Assembly (NCBI GenBank): GCA_003336485.1
Contig: QENH01000181.1
Coordinates: forward strand, 1 to 35,047
Reading direction: 5' to 3'
Origin: Candidatus Methanophagales archaeon
Lineage (GTDB): Archaea; Halobacteriota; Syntropharchaeia; Alkanophagales; Methanospirareceae
DNA length: 35,047 nt
Shown here: positions 15,792 through 25,839 of the stretch, one piece after another
Position numbering within the stretch: the stretch's first letter is position 1
Layout: each line of letters starts with the position of its first letter
Notes under the pieces: generated by a model
Told to the model about the DNA's origin: nothing
The model's database searches: none
What the model saw: the letters and a program-made list of their open reading frames with translations, nothing else
Made by a program: the position numbers and the translations under genes

Positions 15792-16004
15792 TCACTCCGT
15801 AACTACTTCTCCAAATCCAACTCTCCTCGATACTTTTGATATCCTTATTTTTACATTATCGCCTTTCTTCGTGTTTGGCACAAAGACCACAAAACCTTCT
15901 ACACGTGCTATGCCATCCCCTTCTCTTCCTACGTCCTCTATCGAGACGTCGTAGGTTTCTCCAACGTTTAAGGGGGAATTTATATCCCTTCTTTCTCCAC
16001 TCAT
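15792..16004 (-). CDS. TRAM-domain RNA-binding protein
   Basis: The 70-residue protein is a stand-alone TRAM domain: NVGETYDVSIEDVGREGDGI followed by ARVEGFVVFVPN and GDNVKIRISKVSRRVGFGEV. Archaeal TRAM proteins are small beta-barrels that bind RNA without strict sequence preference. They act as RNA chaperones or cold-shock-protein analogues, and are frequent in methanogens and haloarchaea. It sits about 190 bases past the end of uS7 on the same strand. The gap is AT-rich with possible promoter elements, so it is probably transcribed alone. The TRAM gene occupies the place where EF-2 is commonly found in archaeal str operons. Confidence 0.92.
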   Translation of the reverse strand: MSGERRDINSPLNVGETYDVSIEDVGREGDGIARVEGFVVFVPNTKKGDNVKIRISKVSRRVGFGEVVTE

Positions 16005-16193
16005 AACTTACAAATCCTCCGTTTTTTTATTTCTTATTTCGTGATGCCGCAAAAAACCGCTTTCTATAATAGAACCTCCGCTTCATTGCCACATCACTTG
16101 AATATCTATATTCCTTTCTTATATAAAAAGGATACGAGCAATTCAAGCAAAAGTTACTTCATCGTACTCTTGTGATTATAAAAGCTATGTCTT

Positions 16194-16775
16194 TTACCTC
16201 GCCGCCCTTGCCATCCGCTCTTTCTCTTCCTTCTTACCTATCGAGTGGCACTTAGCATTACGAGAAGCAGCTATTAGCTCATCTGCAAGACACCGCGCCA
16301 TACTCCTCTTACTCTTGAATGCGCATTTCTGCGCGCCTTGCACGATGAACCGCAGCGCATGCTCCACCCGCCTTTGCGATGACACGTCTACCGCTTTGGG
16401 TACTAATATGCCACCAAATCTCAGTCTGATTGTTTCCTCCATCGGGCCCGCATTCTGGATAGCATCCACGAACACCTGAGTGGGATTGCTTTTCGTATCC
16501 TGGTATACCAACTCAAAGGCATTTTTAACAATTTTGTACGTTTTTTGTTTCTGCCCTGTGTTCTTTTCCATTCGCATTAATTTGTTAATAAGTAGTTCTA
16601 CCACGCAGACCTTCGACTCGTATGTCTGTTTCACATGCCTACCACCAGTATGCAGTGCGGACACGGGCTGGAGATTAATATGTTTCTCTATGCCTATGTC
16701 CACTACCGCTACATCTGAAATAGGCCATTCGTCAAATATCTTGTCAAAATGCAGCTCTGTTTCCATTACAATCAC
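16194..16775 (-). CDS. rps7: Small-subunit ribosomal protein uS7
   Basis: This is a 193-residue archaeal/eukaryotic-type uS7. It carries [20 protein letters not shown] and [20 protein letters not shown] in the expected order, and a basic end [14 protein letters not shown]-like (here [20 protein letters not shown]). uS7 nucleates assembly of the small-subunit head and contacts E-site tRNA. The ATG overlaps the uS12 stop by four bases, which implies translational coupling. A second in-frame ATG three codons later is a possible alternative start. In most archaea EF-2, EF-1A and uS10 follow; here they do not. Confidence 0.96.
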   Translation of the reverse strand: MIVMETELHFDKIFDEWPISDVAVVDIGIEKHINLQPVSALHTGGRHVKQTYESKVCVVELLINKLMRMEKNTGQKQKTYKIVKNAFELVYQDTKSNPTQVFVDAIQNAGPMEETIRLRFGGILVPKAVDVSSQRRVEHALRFIVQGAQKCAFKSKRSMARCLADELIAASRNAKCHSIGKKEEKERMARAAR

Positions 16776-17200
16776 CTCAGAATCTTCTCCTTTCTGCCTT
16801 TTACCAATTCGCGTAATGAAATATCATTTACCGCTATCACTTTATACCTTACACCTGAGAGGTCGCCATAGGATCTGCCTTTACTACCGCCTATCCCCTC
16901 TATCAATACCTCATCATGTTCATCTATAAACTTTATTGCACCATCACCGGGGCAAAAAGAAGTCACTTGCTTACCATTTTTTATTAACTGAACACGAACA
17001 CATTTTCTTATCGCCGAGTTCGGCTGTTTCGCTTCTATGCCCACTTTTTCCAGGACGATAGCCCGGGACATGTGCGATCCTTCTAAAGGGTCGCTCTTTT
17101 TAGAAGATTTAAACACTCTTCGTACATAGTCAGGACTCGCCCACCTAAACTTCTCTCGCCTCTTCTTCACCTTCCGCGCTGCATGTATTCCTCTTCCCAT
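16772..17200 (-). CDS. rps12: Small-subunit ribosomal protein uS12
   Basis: The 142-residue protein has all uS12 hallmarks: the basic N-terminus [19 protein letters not shown], the central [16 protein letters not shown]-like motif (here [19 protein letters not shown]), and [21 protein letters not shown] then [18 protein letters not shown]. The conserved PNSA loop reaches the decoding site and controls accuracy. A GGAG-type ribosome site is about ten bases before the ATG. The 56-base gap from nusA is AT-rich. Confidence 0.97.
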   Translation of the reverse strand: MGRGIHAARKVKKRREKFRWASPDYVRRVFKSSKKSDPLEGSHMSRAIVLEKVGIEAKQPNSAIRKCVRVQLIKNGKQVTSFCPGDGAIKFIDEHDEVLIEGIGGSKGRSYGDLSGVRYKVIAVNDISLRELVKGRKEKILR

Positions 17201-17256
17201 ATCTTTTTACTCCACAAAGAAATTAATCCTTATTGATTCTTTCATTTTATATTATT

Positions 17257-17688
17257 TTATTTTATTACCACGTCATCTATACCCAGATTTCTTTTCACCA
17301 GCAATTTTACCTTTTTTATTCGCTCGCCATTTTTCCCTATTGCAATGCCCTTCTGTTTTGTGAGAACCGCCACGTATGCACAGCTTTTGCCGTTATCATC
17401 TGTCAGCAGCTCAACACCCTTTATTTCCGCAGGACGAAACAGATTCTCTATGAATTCCTTTGCGTCTGTCGAATGTTCCACAACCTCTATCTCCTTTCTC
17501 ACCATGTTCTTTACCTTAGTTATGTTCGAGCCACCTTTACCAATAGCTAAACCCATATCGCCCTTTTTCACCACTAGTATTACCTTATTCGCTTCGTTAT
17601 CCATCACGCAATCTTTGACTCCAGCGCCTGTGAGACTCTCGAATATCCCTATATACCTTATCCCCTCAGTGTCCAATTTTACGGTCAG
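17257..17688 (-). CDS. nusA: Archaeal NusA-like protein, two KH domains
   Basis: The protein is about 140 residues and consists of two KH domains without the bacterial S1 and N-terminal domains, as is normal in archaea. KH1 contains MGLAIGKGGSNITKVKNMV (GxxG loop IGKGGSN), and KH2 contains KGIAIGKNGERIKKVKLLV. It binds RNA and is thought to act in transcription elongation or termination. The start is uncertain. The TTG at 17676 gives DTEGIRYIGIFESLTGAG, but the family usually begins about four residues earlier. A CTG at 17688 directly follows AGGTGATTTAA, a good ribosome site that spans the eL30 stop codon. I give the CTG as the more likely start. Confidence 0.9.
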   Translation of the reverse strand: MTVKLDTEGIRYIGIFESLTGAGVKDCVMDNEANKVILVVKKGDMGLAIGKGGSNITKVKNMVRKEIEVVEHSTDAKEFIENLFRPAEIKGVELLTDDNGKSCAYVAVLTKQKGIAIGKNGERIKKVKLLVKRNLGIDDVVIK

Positions 17689-17693
17689 TTAAA

Positions 17694-18077
17694 TCACCTG
17701 TTCACATTTATACCTTTGATCTTCACATCATGAGAAACGTTAGAGGTCTTAAGTCGTAAAAGTTCTGACTCGCCTGCATCTGTGATACACAAAGAAGCAA
17801 TAGAATACGGTTTCCCACACGCAAGTCCAAGTTCGAGACTATTAGCAGGATATTTATAATAGATAACTTCTTCTGCTTCTTCACTATCAGCATCTTTAAA
17901 TTTATCCCTCAGCTCTTCAGGACAGTTAGAAGCATAAATGACAAATTTTGCGTCTTTCCTCCTGAGCGCCTTTACCGTCTCCTTCGCCCCCATTAACAAC
18001 TCACCACCATTTACAACCTTTTGTAACTCCCTATTCACATCTGCGAGCTCACTCGAGCCTTTTTTTGTTTTCGCCAT
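17694..18077 (-). CDS. rpl30e: Large-subunit ribosomal protein eL30
   Basis: The 127-residue protein belongs to the eL30/L7Ae-like fold: LLMGAKETVKALRRKDAKFV followed by IYASNCPEELRDKF, then IYYKYPANSLELGLACGKPY and SIASLCITDAG. It has about 20 extra residues at the N-terminus compared with the usual archaeal length near 100. It is located between rpoA2 and nusA, the classical archaeal order. It starts five bases after the rpoA2 stop. It is part of the 60S-like subunit of the ribosome at the inter-subunit interface. Confidence 0.94.
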   Translation of the reverse strand: MAKTKKGSSELADVNRELQKVVNGGELLMGAKETVKALRRKDAKFVIYASNCPEELRDKFKDADSEEAEEVIYYKYPANSLELGLACGKPYSIASLCITDAGESELLRLKTSNVSHDVKIKGINVNR

Positions 18078-18082
18078 TTTAT

Positions 18083-19420
18083 TTACTTCCTCGCCATTAA
18101 TTCTATTGCTCCCGTTCCTAATTTTATCGGTTGGCCCACAATCACATTCTCTGTGACACCTTTCAACGCGTCCGTTTCCCCATGCATAGCCGCCTCCAAT
18201 AGGTTATCCACGGTGACCTCGAAAGCAGCTCTTGAAAGTACCGATGCTTTCTCCCCCGCTATCCCATGCCTTCCTATCTGCTTCACTTCACCATCCATTG
18301 TCATTGTATCTGCAATTAAAGTTATGTGTCGAGGATCAACATCCAACCCTTGTTCATCTAATGTGCTCGCCATCTCCTCTATTATTGCATTGCGAGCAGC
18401 TTCTATGCCTAACACGTCAGATATCTCATTTATGTTATTTGTTGTAGTTCTTCTGGAATCAACACCATCAACCTTAAGTACCTTTTTCAAGGCTGAACCC
18501 TCGGTATATAGTACATACTCACCGCCAGGATCACGCCTCACCAAAGCCCGCTTTATCCCATCTATCCCCTTCACCACAGTATTAGACATCTTAGCCTCAA
18601 GCCTCAGAAGATCGTGACAGGACTTATCCTTTATATGTATTCTCAACTTACCATCGCCCATCACTTCTACGAGCACATCCGTGCCTATGTCCTTTATCGT
18701 CTGTTCTACTTCCTCTTTCAATATATACCTTCTTTTCAATTCTTTCGCATTTATCACGACCCACACGGACATATCATCGATATCAGCTTCTACCTTGGCT
18801 ATATCCCGTATATATGTCTCTTCTATTTCCATCGCTATCTCTTCTGCCTTATTCCGCTCTGAGGCAAAATCCCTCACCAGCATCACCTTCATTGTTGGTG
18901 TGGAAAGTTTCTTCCTCGCATCCACTATTTCTATTATCCGAGGCAGACCGAGAGTAATGTATATAGCACCTACACCGGCATAGTGGAAGGTACGCATCGT
19001 CATCTGCGTCCCTGGCTCACCGATGGACTGTGCAGCCACTATCCCTACCGCTTCCCGCGGTTCCACCTGAGCTTCTTCATATTTCTGCTCAACCGCACCC
19101 AAAATCGCATCTAGTTTCTCTTTACTCAGTTTTGTCTTTACCGCCTTTAATTTCTGCCTCAATTCATTCTTTATCTTAACAGGTACCTTGATTTTATTCA
19201 CTTCGCGCCCTATCCGACCCAGGTTTAATTCTTCACTTTCTACCTCTCGACCAAACATCAATATAATATCATCTGCATAGGGTTGTCCTATCTGCATCTC
19301 CAACTGCTCTTCGATCTCCGTAGCTAGTTCTACTGGGCTAAAACCTTCTTTTATTAGCTCTACTATCGCTTCGTCCACCCCTGATTTCTTCAGTTCTTCC
19401 GCAACCGTCTTTATCTCCAT
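18083..19420 (-). CDS. rpoA2: DNA-directed RNA polymerase subunit A''
   Basis: The 445-residue protein is the C-terminal part of the largest polymerase subunit, which is split in archaea. It includes [20 protein letters not shown] (near residue 124), the start of the trigger-loop and bridge-supporting region, then [20 protein letters not shown] and the C-terminal jaw. The terminal segment contains [20 protein letters not shown]. The first roughly 70 residues ([20 protein letters not shown] and following) are an extension that seems longer than in other archaeal A'' proteins. It is co-transcribed with A' (six-base gap) and precedes eL30. Confidence 0.97.
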   Translation of the reverse strand: MEIKTVAEELKKSGVDEAIVELIKEGFSPVELATEIEEQLEMQIGQPYADDIILMFGREVESEELNLGRIGREVNKIKVPVKIKNELRQKLKAVKTKLSKEKLDAILGAVEQKYEEAQVEPREAVGIVAAQSIGEPGTQMTMRTFHYAGVGAIYITLGLPRIIEIVDARKKLSTPTMKVMLVRDFASERNKAEEIAMEIEETYIRDIAKVEADIDDMSVWVVINAKELKRRYILKEEVEQTIKDIGTDVLVEVMGDGKLRIHIKDKSCHDLLRLEAKMSNTVVKGIDGIKRALVRRDPGGEYVLYTEGSALKKVLKVDGVDSRRTTTNNINEISDVLGIEAARNAIIEEMASTLDEQGLDVDPRHITLIADTMTMDGEVKQIGRHGIAGEKASVLSRAAFEVTVDNLLEAAMHGETDALKGVTENVIVGQPIKLGTGAIELMARK

Positions 19421-19426
19421 CGCTAT

Positions 19427-22102
19427 CTACGCCCCTACATCCTCTTCTACTACCTCGCTTATTATTTTATCAATGTCTACCACTTTACCACACTCATTTT
19501 TTGAAGGGTCTACGCCGTCATCACCATATTTAAATTGCACTACAGTCCCTCTTGTTTCTCTAACAGTCCCGTCATTCTTCACTTCGAGATCTTGTAAAGC
19601 ATTGATAAGTCGTCTCTGGAAATATCCACTCTGAGATGTCCGAACTGCGGTATCTACCAATGCTTCTCTACCTCCAACTGCATGTAGGAAGTATTCGGTT
19701 GCGGTCAAGCCATCTTTAAAGGAAGCCCTAACGAAGCCGTGAGCCTCTGCACGGCGGTCACCGGATTTAAAGTGCGGTAGAGTTCTACCTTGATAGCCTC
19801 TATGTATCCTTTCGCCCCTAACAGATTGTTGACCCACACAGGCAGCCATTTGTGTTAGATTGAGCATAGAGCCCCTTGCACCCGATTTTGCCATGAGCAC
19901 AGCCGAGTTTTCTATGCCTAGATAGCGCTCTGCGATGTCACCGGCATCATCTCTTGCACGGCCAAGTTCCTGCATGATCAATAGTTCCAGCGTCTCTTCC
20001 AAACTCCGCCCGGGCAAAGCTTCCAGCTCTTCTGCATCATACGCCCTTATCAACTCCTCAACTTTGTGCTCAGCTTCATACACTGCCTCTTCCCTTATTT
20101 GCACCTTCCCTTCCTTCGGTATGTCCTCATCACTTATACCAAAGCTGAAACCTGATTGTTTAATACAATTAGTAGCAAGTCGGGCTGAGTCATTTATGAA
20201 CTTTTTCGCCTCGTCTTCACCGTATAGCTTGAAAATCTGCTCAATTATTTTCCCTTTGAACGATCCTATCGCCATTTCATCTATCACACCGCATACTAAA
20301 TCCCCTTCTTTTATCACAACATATCCTTCTCGTGGGCAGTTCTCTTTCTTGCATATCCCTCCTCGCTCTATACACTTCTCGCATACCACACCCCGGAATT
20401 GGAGATCCATTTGCTTTGGTAGTATCCTGCCAAATAATTGTTTCCCCGTCCAATACGGGACTTGAATACCTGAAGACGACTCAAAAGTTCCCGCAGGCTC
20501 ACCCAACCCCCGTATATTTATTCTATTCAACATATCCTGCGCTTTTTCCTTATCAAACCGCTTCTCACTCCACGTGAGTATAAACAGGCCGGTTATGTAA
20601 TCATGGATACCTGCTATGATCGGTCTGCCAAATCTGGGTGACATTATGTTCCGTTTCACAGCCATAAGAATCTTTGCCTCCGCTCTCGCTTCCTCTGTTT
20701 GCAGCACATGCATGTTCATCTCGTCACCATCATAATCGGCATTGTAGGGTGGGCAAACAGTAGGATTCAACCGGAAGGTCCTGCCGGGCATTACCCGCAC
20801 ATAATGCGCCATTATGCTCAATCGGTGCAGCGATGGCTGCCTGTTGAATAGCACGATGTCACCATCCTGGAGCTGTCGCTCTACCTTCCATCCGACACCC
20901 AACTCCTCTGCTAAAAGCTCATGATTAGTTTCTGTTACTTTTACCTTTTTATCATCCGCTCTTCGCACATAATTTGCACCCGGATGTTCACTCCCCCTTT
21001 TCAAAGTCTCCCGTATCGCCTCAAGATTCCTTTCTGTCACGTTAACATTGATTGTTAGTTCCTTCGCTATGTCTATAGGCACACCAACTTCGTCTATTTC
21101 AATCTCGGGATCGGGAGATATAACAGTTCGAGCGGAGAAATTTACCCTTTTACCCGATAGAGAACCTCTAAACCTACCTTCCTTACCTTTTAACCGCTGT
21201 GTCATCGTCTTAAGAGGCCTACCACTCCTATGCCTCGCTGGAGGGACACTAGGGATTTCGTTATTGTAATATGTACTTACGTGATACTGAAGAAGTTCCC
21301 ATAAGTCTTCTATTATCAACTGCGGTGCGCCGGCATCCCTATTTTCCATGAATCTTTGATTTATCCGTATTATATCTACCAATTTGTGGGTAAGGTCATC
21401 TTCGCTGCGCTGTCCACTTTCTAACGTAATTGAAGGCCTAGCAGTGACCGGAGGGACAGGCAACACCGTGATGATCATCCATTCAGGACGTGCATTTTTG
21501 GGGTCCATACCGAAAAGCGGGATATCGTCGTCAGGTATTTTTTCAAGTCGTTCTCTTACATCGGTAGGCATCAACCTACGCTTTTTATCCGCATCAGCTA
21601 TTTCTACTTCTATATAGCCTGTTGGTTTGTCATATTTTATGCGTTTCTGGATTTCATCACAAAACATGCATACCTCAGTTTTCGCGGCTTCCTTAAATAC
21701 CAGTTTCACTACAACACCCACATCCATTTGCTTCTCTTTCTGTTGCTCTATCTTTTCTAAAAACTTCGACCTAGCTTCTTCTCCCAGCAGAACCTTGCCA
21801 CATCGCCTGCATGTCGACGCAAGTATCCGGTATATCATTTTAGCATATCCGATATGAATAATCGGAGCAGCAAGCTCGATATGCCCGAAATGCCCGGGAC
21901 ATTCACCCATTCGACCACCACAAGTCTTACATCTTAACCCAGGATCAATGACACCTATCCGCTGGTTAACCAGGCCCAGCTCTATCGGGAAACCATCTTC
22001 ACCGTATGTGTCCGGAGTTATAATCTTCGATGCACTCATCTTCCTTATCTCTTTTGGTGCTAGTAGCCCAAACTTTATCCCTTTTATCTTTTTTAGCCTC
22101 AT
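19427..22102 (-). CDS. rpoA1: DNA-directed RNA polymerase subunit A'
   Basis: The 891-residue protein contains the catalytic NADYDGDEMNMH with three magnesium-binding aspartates. The zinc-binding clamp element is CKTCGGRMGECPGHFGHIEL and a second CRRCG...CMFC set lies near residues 95-150. KGKEGRFRGSLSGKRVNFSARTVISPDP covers the switch region. The start MRLKKIKGIKFGLLAP is usual. It forms the active centre and the clamp together with rpoA2. It begins one base after the rpoB stop, in the order B-A'-A''. The sequence looks intact. Confidence 0.98.
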   Translation of the reverse strand: MRLKKIKGIKFGLLAPKEIRKMSASKIITPDTYGEDGFPIELGLVNQRIGVIDPGLRCKTCGGRMGECPGHFGHIELAAPIIHIGYAKMIYRILASTCRRCGKVLLGEEARSKFLEKIEQQKEKQMDVGVVVKLVFKEAAKTEVCMFCDEIQKRIKYDKPTGYIEVEIADADKKRRLMPTDVRERLEKIPDDDIPLFGMDPKNARPEWMIITVLPVPPVTARPSITLESGQRSEDDLTHKLVDIIRINQRFMENRDAGAPQLIIEDLWELLQYHVSTYYNNEIPSVPPARHRSGRPLKTMTQRLKGKEGRFRGSLSGKRVNFSARTVISPDPEIEIDEVGVPIDIAKELTINVNVTERNLEAIRETLKRGSEHPGANYVRRADDKKVKVTETNHELLAEELGVGWKVERQLQDGDIVLFNRQPSLHRLSIMAHYVRVMPGRTFRLNPTVCPPYNADYDGDEMNMHVLQTEEARAEAKILMAVKRNIMSPRFGRPIIAGIHDYITGLFILTWSEKRFDKEKAQDMLNRINIRGLGEPAGTFESSSGIQVPYWTGKQLFGRILPKQMDLQFRGVVCEKCIERGGICKKENCPREGYVVIKEGDLVCGVIDEMAIGSFKGKIIEQIFKLYGEDEAKKFINDSARLATNCIKQSGFSFGISDEDIPKEGKVQIREEAVYEAEHKVEELIRAYDAEELEALPGRSLEETLELLIMQELGRARDDAGDIAERYLGIENSAVLMAKSGARGSMLNLTQMAACVGQQSVRGERIHRGYQGRTLPHFKSGDRRAEAHGFVRASFKDGLTATEYFLHAVGGREALVDTAVRTSQSGYFQRRLINALQDLEVKNDGTVRETRGTVVQFKYGDDGVDPSKNECGKVVDIDKIISEVVEEDVGA

Positions 22103-22103
22103 T

Positions 22104-25100
22104 TCAGACAGTCTCCTCTAATTCCAATCTTGGAGCTATACCCAGTGCTTTCATCTCATCCAGAAGCAGCTTAAATGCATAACTCATCTCCACCGGATAT
22201 ATGTCCGTATCCGCACCACAATTCGGGCAATATGACGATCCTGTTTTCATATCTCGGCAGGCAACCATGCCACAATTTCCACATACCAGCTCAACAACCC
22301 GGTCTGATTCGTTCAATAACCGGTCCTTCAACGTTATTGCAGCCCCATACCCTATAAGAACATCCCTTTCCATCTCGCCGAAGCGGAGCCCCCCTTCTCT
22401 TGCTTTACCTTCCGTAGGTTGTCTTGTCAATATTTGCACTGGACCTCTCGCACGTGCATGCATCTTTGCCGATACCAGATGATATAACTTTTGATAATAT
22501 ACCACCCCTACAAAGACATCAGCATCTATTTTCGTGCCTTTTATTCCATCCCACATCGTCTCTCTACCCGTATCTGAGAACCCGGCACGTACAAGTGCAT
22601 TCCTTAAGTCCACCTCCTTCTCGCCGGAAAAAGCAGAGCCGTCTATATACCGCCCCTCTAAAGCGCCCACCTTTCCTCCTATCATCTCCAGCACATGTCC
22701 TACGGTCATCCTTGATGGGATGGCATGAGGATTTATAATCATATCAGGAATGATTCCCCCTTCTGTAAATGGCATGTCTTCAGGACGTGCAATCAACCCG
22801 ATAACGCCCTTCTGGCCATGTCGTGATGCGAACTTATCACCAACCTCCGGAATCTTCAGATCACGAACAAGAACTTTAACCAGACGCCTATTGCTACTTG
22901 ATTCCATAAGCACCACAGAATCCACCCTGCCACGTTCGTTGGCACGAGTGCAAATAGAAGTATCTCGCCTTTCTAAAGGACTTAAAAGCTCCGTCGTCTC
23001 TTCCAAGAATCTTGGCGGGCTTGTTTTCCCTATTAACACGTCATTTGGCAGCACATCCACTTCTGAATTTATTATACCTGCTTCGTCAAGTTGCTGATAC
23101 GCATCATGACTTCTGACACCCACTATCTCTACATCGGGTATCTCAAATATGTCTTCCTCACCACCAGGATACCGCCTCTCCTCCCCCTCATACGTTCTGA
23201 AGAAATGACTCCTGCCCAACCCACGATCTATGGCAGCTTGATTTAAAATCAACGCATCTTCCATATTATAGCCTTCGTAGCTTAAAACAGCAACGACGAA
23301 GTTCTGCCCTGCAGGCCTCCTGCCATGTTGGATAAGGTCTGCAGTTCTTGTTTTTACTAGCGGTTTTTGCGGTGAATGCAAAAGATGAGTCCTTGTGTCC
23401 GCACGGGTTTTATAATTCGCAGTCGAAAGCCCCAAAGATTGCTTCAGCATAGCACAACCCATCGTATTACGAGGTGATGAATTGTGGTCGGGATAGGGAA
23501 TTAACCCGGCAACAACGCCTAAAATCAATGATGGATCCAGTTCTAAATGCGTATACTCTCCCCCGCCTTCTTTTGCCAAATCTGATTCATTTAATGCTAT
23601 AAGCGCATTCTCTTCCTCCTCGGCATCTAAATATTCTATCACACCCTCTCTCACCAAGTCATCAATGTTCATCTCACCGTTTCTCAGCTTCTCGATGTGT
23701 GATTCCGTAACCAGAGGCGTTCTATTCTCCACCACTATAACGGGTCTTCTTGCTCGCCCCCTATCAGAATTTATTATTACGTCTCTCTGATCCTTGTAAT
23801 AGGCAAGGTTTACCTGCGCTGATATTTCATCGCTTCTCCTCTTCTTCCTCACCGCAGCCACAAATATCTCTGGCTCCGTAGAGAAGCCAACGAAATCGCC
23901 ATTCACGAACACCCGAGTTCTCGTTTCCGCATTTATTTCCAAAGAGCGAGCAGGGGGAATGACACCAAGTTCATATAAGAGCTCTTTAAAGCTCTTCTCG
24001 TCTTCACCCACAGATATTTCAACCATCTGCGAAAAATTCTTTACCAAGCCGCAATTAGGACCTTCCGGTGTCTCGCTGGGACAAATTTTCCCCCATTGCG
24101 TGGGATGCAGGTCGCGAGCTTCAAAATGGGGTTGTGATCGCGATAACGGCGAAATTATCCTTCTAAGATGGCTTAATGTGGCTATATAATTGCTCCGTTC
24201 CAATAACTGGGAAACTCCAGCTCTGCCTCCTACCCAGTTCCCGGTTGCTAGTGCATGCACCATCCGTTCTGTAAGCACATCGGAACGAATAGCAGTAGCG
24301 ATTTTTAGTTCTCGACTTCGCATATTTGCACGTTCCAATTGATATCGCATATCACGAGTGAGTTTTGTAAACGATACGCGGAAAAGGTCTTCCACTAAGT
24401 CACCTGCGAGTTTCAATCTTTTATTTGCGTAATGGTCTTTGTCACCCTCGCCCCTCTTACCAAGATAAAGCTCATAACATGATTCTGCCATTCGCCCAAT
24501 GAAATGGGCCTTTGCTATCTTGGAGTCAAGATGGGGAAGGAAATAACGATCCAAGATGTAATTAACTCTCCTTTCTCGATACTCCCTTGCTTGCGTTGGT
24601 GCGATTTTACGGCCCAAAGATTCTATTGCTTCTTCCTGTGTATATACCTCGCATTCTTCTATGTTCTCTAGGATGTATTTTACTATTTGTGGATCATCAG
24701 AGATGGCTTTTATTATCTCCTCATCACTTTCTAGCCCTAACGCACGTATAAGCGTCATAAACTCTATTTTACGACCCACAGCAGGGAAAGAAACCTCAAG
24801 TATCCCCTTTTTACTTATTTCTACCCTTATTGGGACTCTAAACCCTTGGTTAAGTGAGAAAACTTTAGAAACTACGCCTTTACTACCATATTTCTCCTCG
24901 AAATTCACAAATATCCTGTTTGGTGCGAGATCTTCCAGCGTAATTATTACATGCTCTGAGCCATTTATGACGAAATATCCACCGGGATCAAGAGGATCTT
25001 CTCTTGCTTCCTTTTTCAACCAGTCTTCATAATCCTGCTCAGAAAGATCTTCGCCTAGTTTTTCCTGGATAACCTCTTTGGATAGATTGCACATATTTGA

Positions 25101-25517
25101 TTTAAGCATGATTGGAAGCTCACCGATAGCTACTTCCTCCTCTTCTCGTTCTATTTCTATCTCGCCACTTTCATATTTCTTCACGAGCTGCATATCCAAA
25201 ATAATAGGCGCGGAATAGTTCAGATTCCTTAATCTTGCCTGTGAAGGGAAAATATCCTCATAAGAACCATCTGCCTCCCTCGCCTTTGGTATGCCCACAC
25301 TAATCTTACCAAACTTTACACCCAGTTTATACTTCCCCTTTTCTTCATCTTCGCCGCTAATAGATGTTTCCGTATACGGTAGCTCATCAATTATTTTTTG
25401 TATGCCCTCATCGAGGAAGTAATTGAACGAATCGAGCTGATGCTGTACTATTTTTTCTCTTTTTAAATATGCTTTTGAAAAGACACTCCGATCTAACATT
25501 CTATTACACCTTTTCAC
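22104..25517 (-). CDS. rpoB: DNA-directed RNA polymerase subunit B, undivided
   Basis: This is a single 1137-residue B subunit covering both the B'' (N-terminal) and B' (C-terminal) halves. Motifs include [50 protein letters not shown] and [10 protein letters not shown]. The C-terminal zinc finger is [15 protein letters not shown] followed by CPNCG. In halophiles, Archaeoglobus and most methanogens the gene is split in two; here it is not. The start overlaps the rpoH stop by four bases (ATGA type). Together with A', A'' and H it builds the polymerase core. Confidence 0.98.
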   Translation of the reverse strand: MKRCNRMLDRSVFSKAYLKREKIVQHQLDSFNYFLDEGIQKIIDELPYTETSISGEDEEKGKYKLGVKFGKISVGIPKAREADGSYEDIFPSQARLRNLNYSAPIILDMQLVKKYESGEIEIEREEEEVAIGELPIMLKSNMCNLSKEVIQEKLGEDLSEQDYEDWLKKEAREDPLDPGGYFVINGSEHVIITLEDLAPNRIFVNFEEKYGSKGVVSKVFSLNQGFRVPIRVEISKKGILEVSFPAVGRKIEFMTLIRALGLESDEEIIKAISDDPQIVKYILENIEECEVYTQEEAIESLGRKIAPTQAREYRERRVNYILDRYFLPHLDSKIAKAHFIGRMAESCYELYLGKRGEGDKDHYANKRLKLAGDLVEDLFRVSFTKLTRDMRYQLERANMRSRELKIATAIRSDVLTERMVHALATGNWVGGRAGVSQLLERSNYIATLSHLRRIISPLSRSQPHFEARDLHPTQWGKICPSETPEGPNCGLVKNFSQMVEISVGEDEKSFKELLYELGVIPPARSLEINAETRTRVFVNGDFVGFSTEPEIFVAAVRKKRRSDEISAQVNLAYYKDQRDVIINSDRGRARRPVIVVENRTPLVTESHIEKLRNGEMNIDDLVREGVIEYLDAEEEENALIALNESDLAKEGGGEYTHLELDPSLILGVVAGLIPYPDHNSSPRNTMGCAMLKQSLGLSTANYKTRADTRTHLLHSPQKPLVKTRTADLIQHGRRPAGQNFVVAVLSYEGYNMEDALILNQAAIDRGLGRSHFFRTYEGEERRYPGGEEDIFEIPDVEIVGVRSHDAYQQLDEAGIINSEVDVLPNDVLIGKTSPPRFLEETTELLSPLERRDTSICTRANERGRVDSVVLMESSSNRRLVKVLVRDLKIPEVGDKFASRHGQKGVIGLIARPEDMPFTEGGIIPDMIINPHAIPSRMTVGHVLEMIGGKVGALEGRYIDGSAFSGEKEVDLRNALVRAGFSDTGRETMWDGIKGTKIDADVFVGVVYYQKLYHLVSAKMHARARGPVQILTRQPTEGKAREGGLRFGEMERDVLIGYGAAITLKDRLLNESDRVVELVCGNCGMVACRDMKTGSSYCPNCGADTDIYPVEMSYAFKLLLDEMKALGIAPRLELEETV

Positions 25518-25756
25518 CCTATAACCAGTCGAAAAGATAAAGATATACCCGCTGTTCTACTTTGTCTTGTTATCTCCACGACATCCCCTATCTCTGCACC
25601 CAGCCCATTTATAGCGGGATCAGATACTTTTATCTTAGGTAGTTGTACCCGCTTTATTTTGTACTTATCTAAAAGTTCTTTCACTTCGATCTCGTCGATT
25701 ACTACGTGTTCCGGCACTAACTCATGTCCAATTATAGATAACGTCCCCTTCTTCAT
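25514..25756 (-). CDS. rpoH: DNA-directed RNA polymerase subunit H
   Basis: The 80-residue protein is the archaeal H subunit, homologous to the C-terminal domain of eukaryotic Rpb5. It starts [20 protein letters not shown] and has [20 protein letters not shown] and the terminal [21 protein letters not shown] sits at the lower jaw near downstream DNA. The ATG lies only nine bases past the 3' end of tRNA-Lys and has no ribosome site, so after tRNA 3' processing the mRNA would be nearly leaderless. It heads the polymerase gene string. Confidence 0.97.
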   Translation of the reverse strand: MKKGTLSIIGHELVPEHVVIDEIEVKELLDKYKIKRVQLPKIKVSDPAINGLGAEIGDVVEITRQSRTAGISLSFRLVIG

Positions 25757-25765
25757 TTCTACTAA

Positions 25766-25839
25766 CGGGCTCGACGGGATTTGAACCCGCGACCGACGGG
25801 TTAAAAGCCCGCTGCTCTACCTTTCTGAGCTACGAGCCC
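25766..25839 (-). tRNA. tRNA-Lys, anticodon UUU
   Basis: The 74-base cloverleaf folds fully: acceptor GGGCTCG/CGAGCCC, D stem GCTC/GAGC with AGAAAGGTA loop, anticodon stem GCGGG/CCCGT with loop CTTTTAA (anticodon TTT), five-base variable region CGGTC, and T arm GCGGG-TTCAAAT-CCCGT. The discriminator base is G and CCA is not encoded. There is no intron. Thirty-nine bases of the 5' part are also the coding end of the upstream pncC gene. The rpoH start follows nine bases after the 3' end. It reads AAA and AAG lysine codons. Confidence 0.97.
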
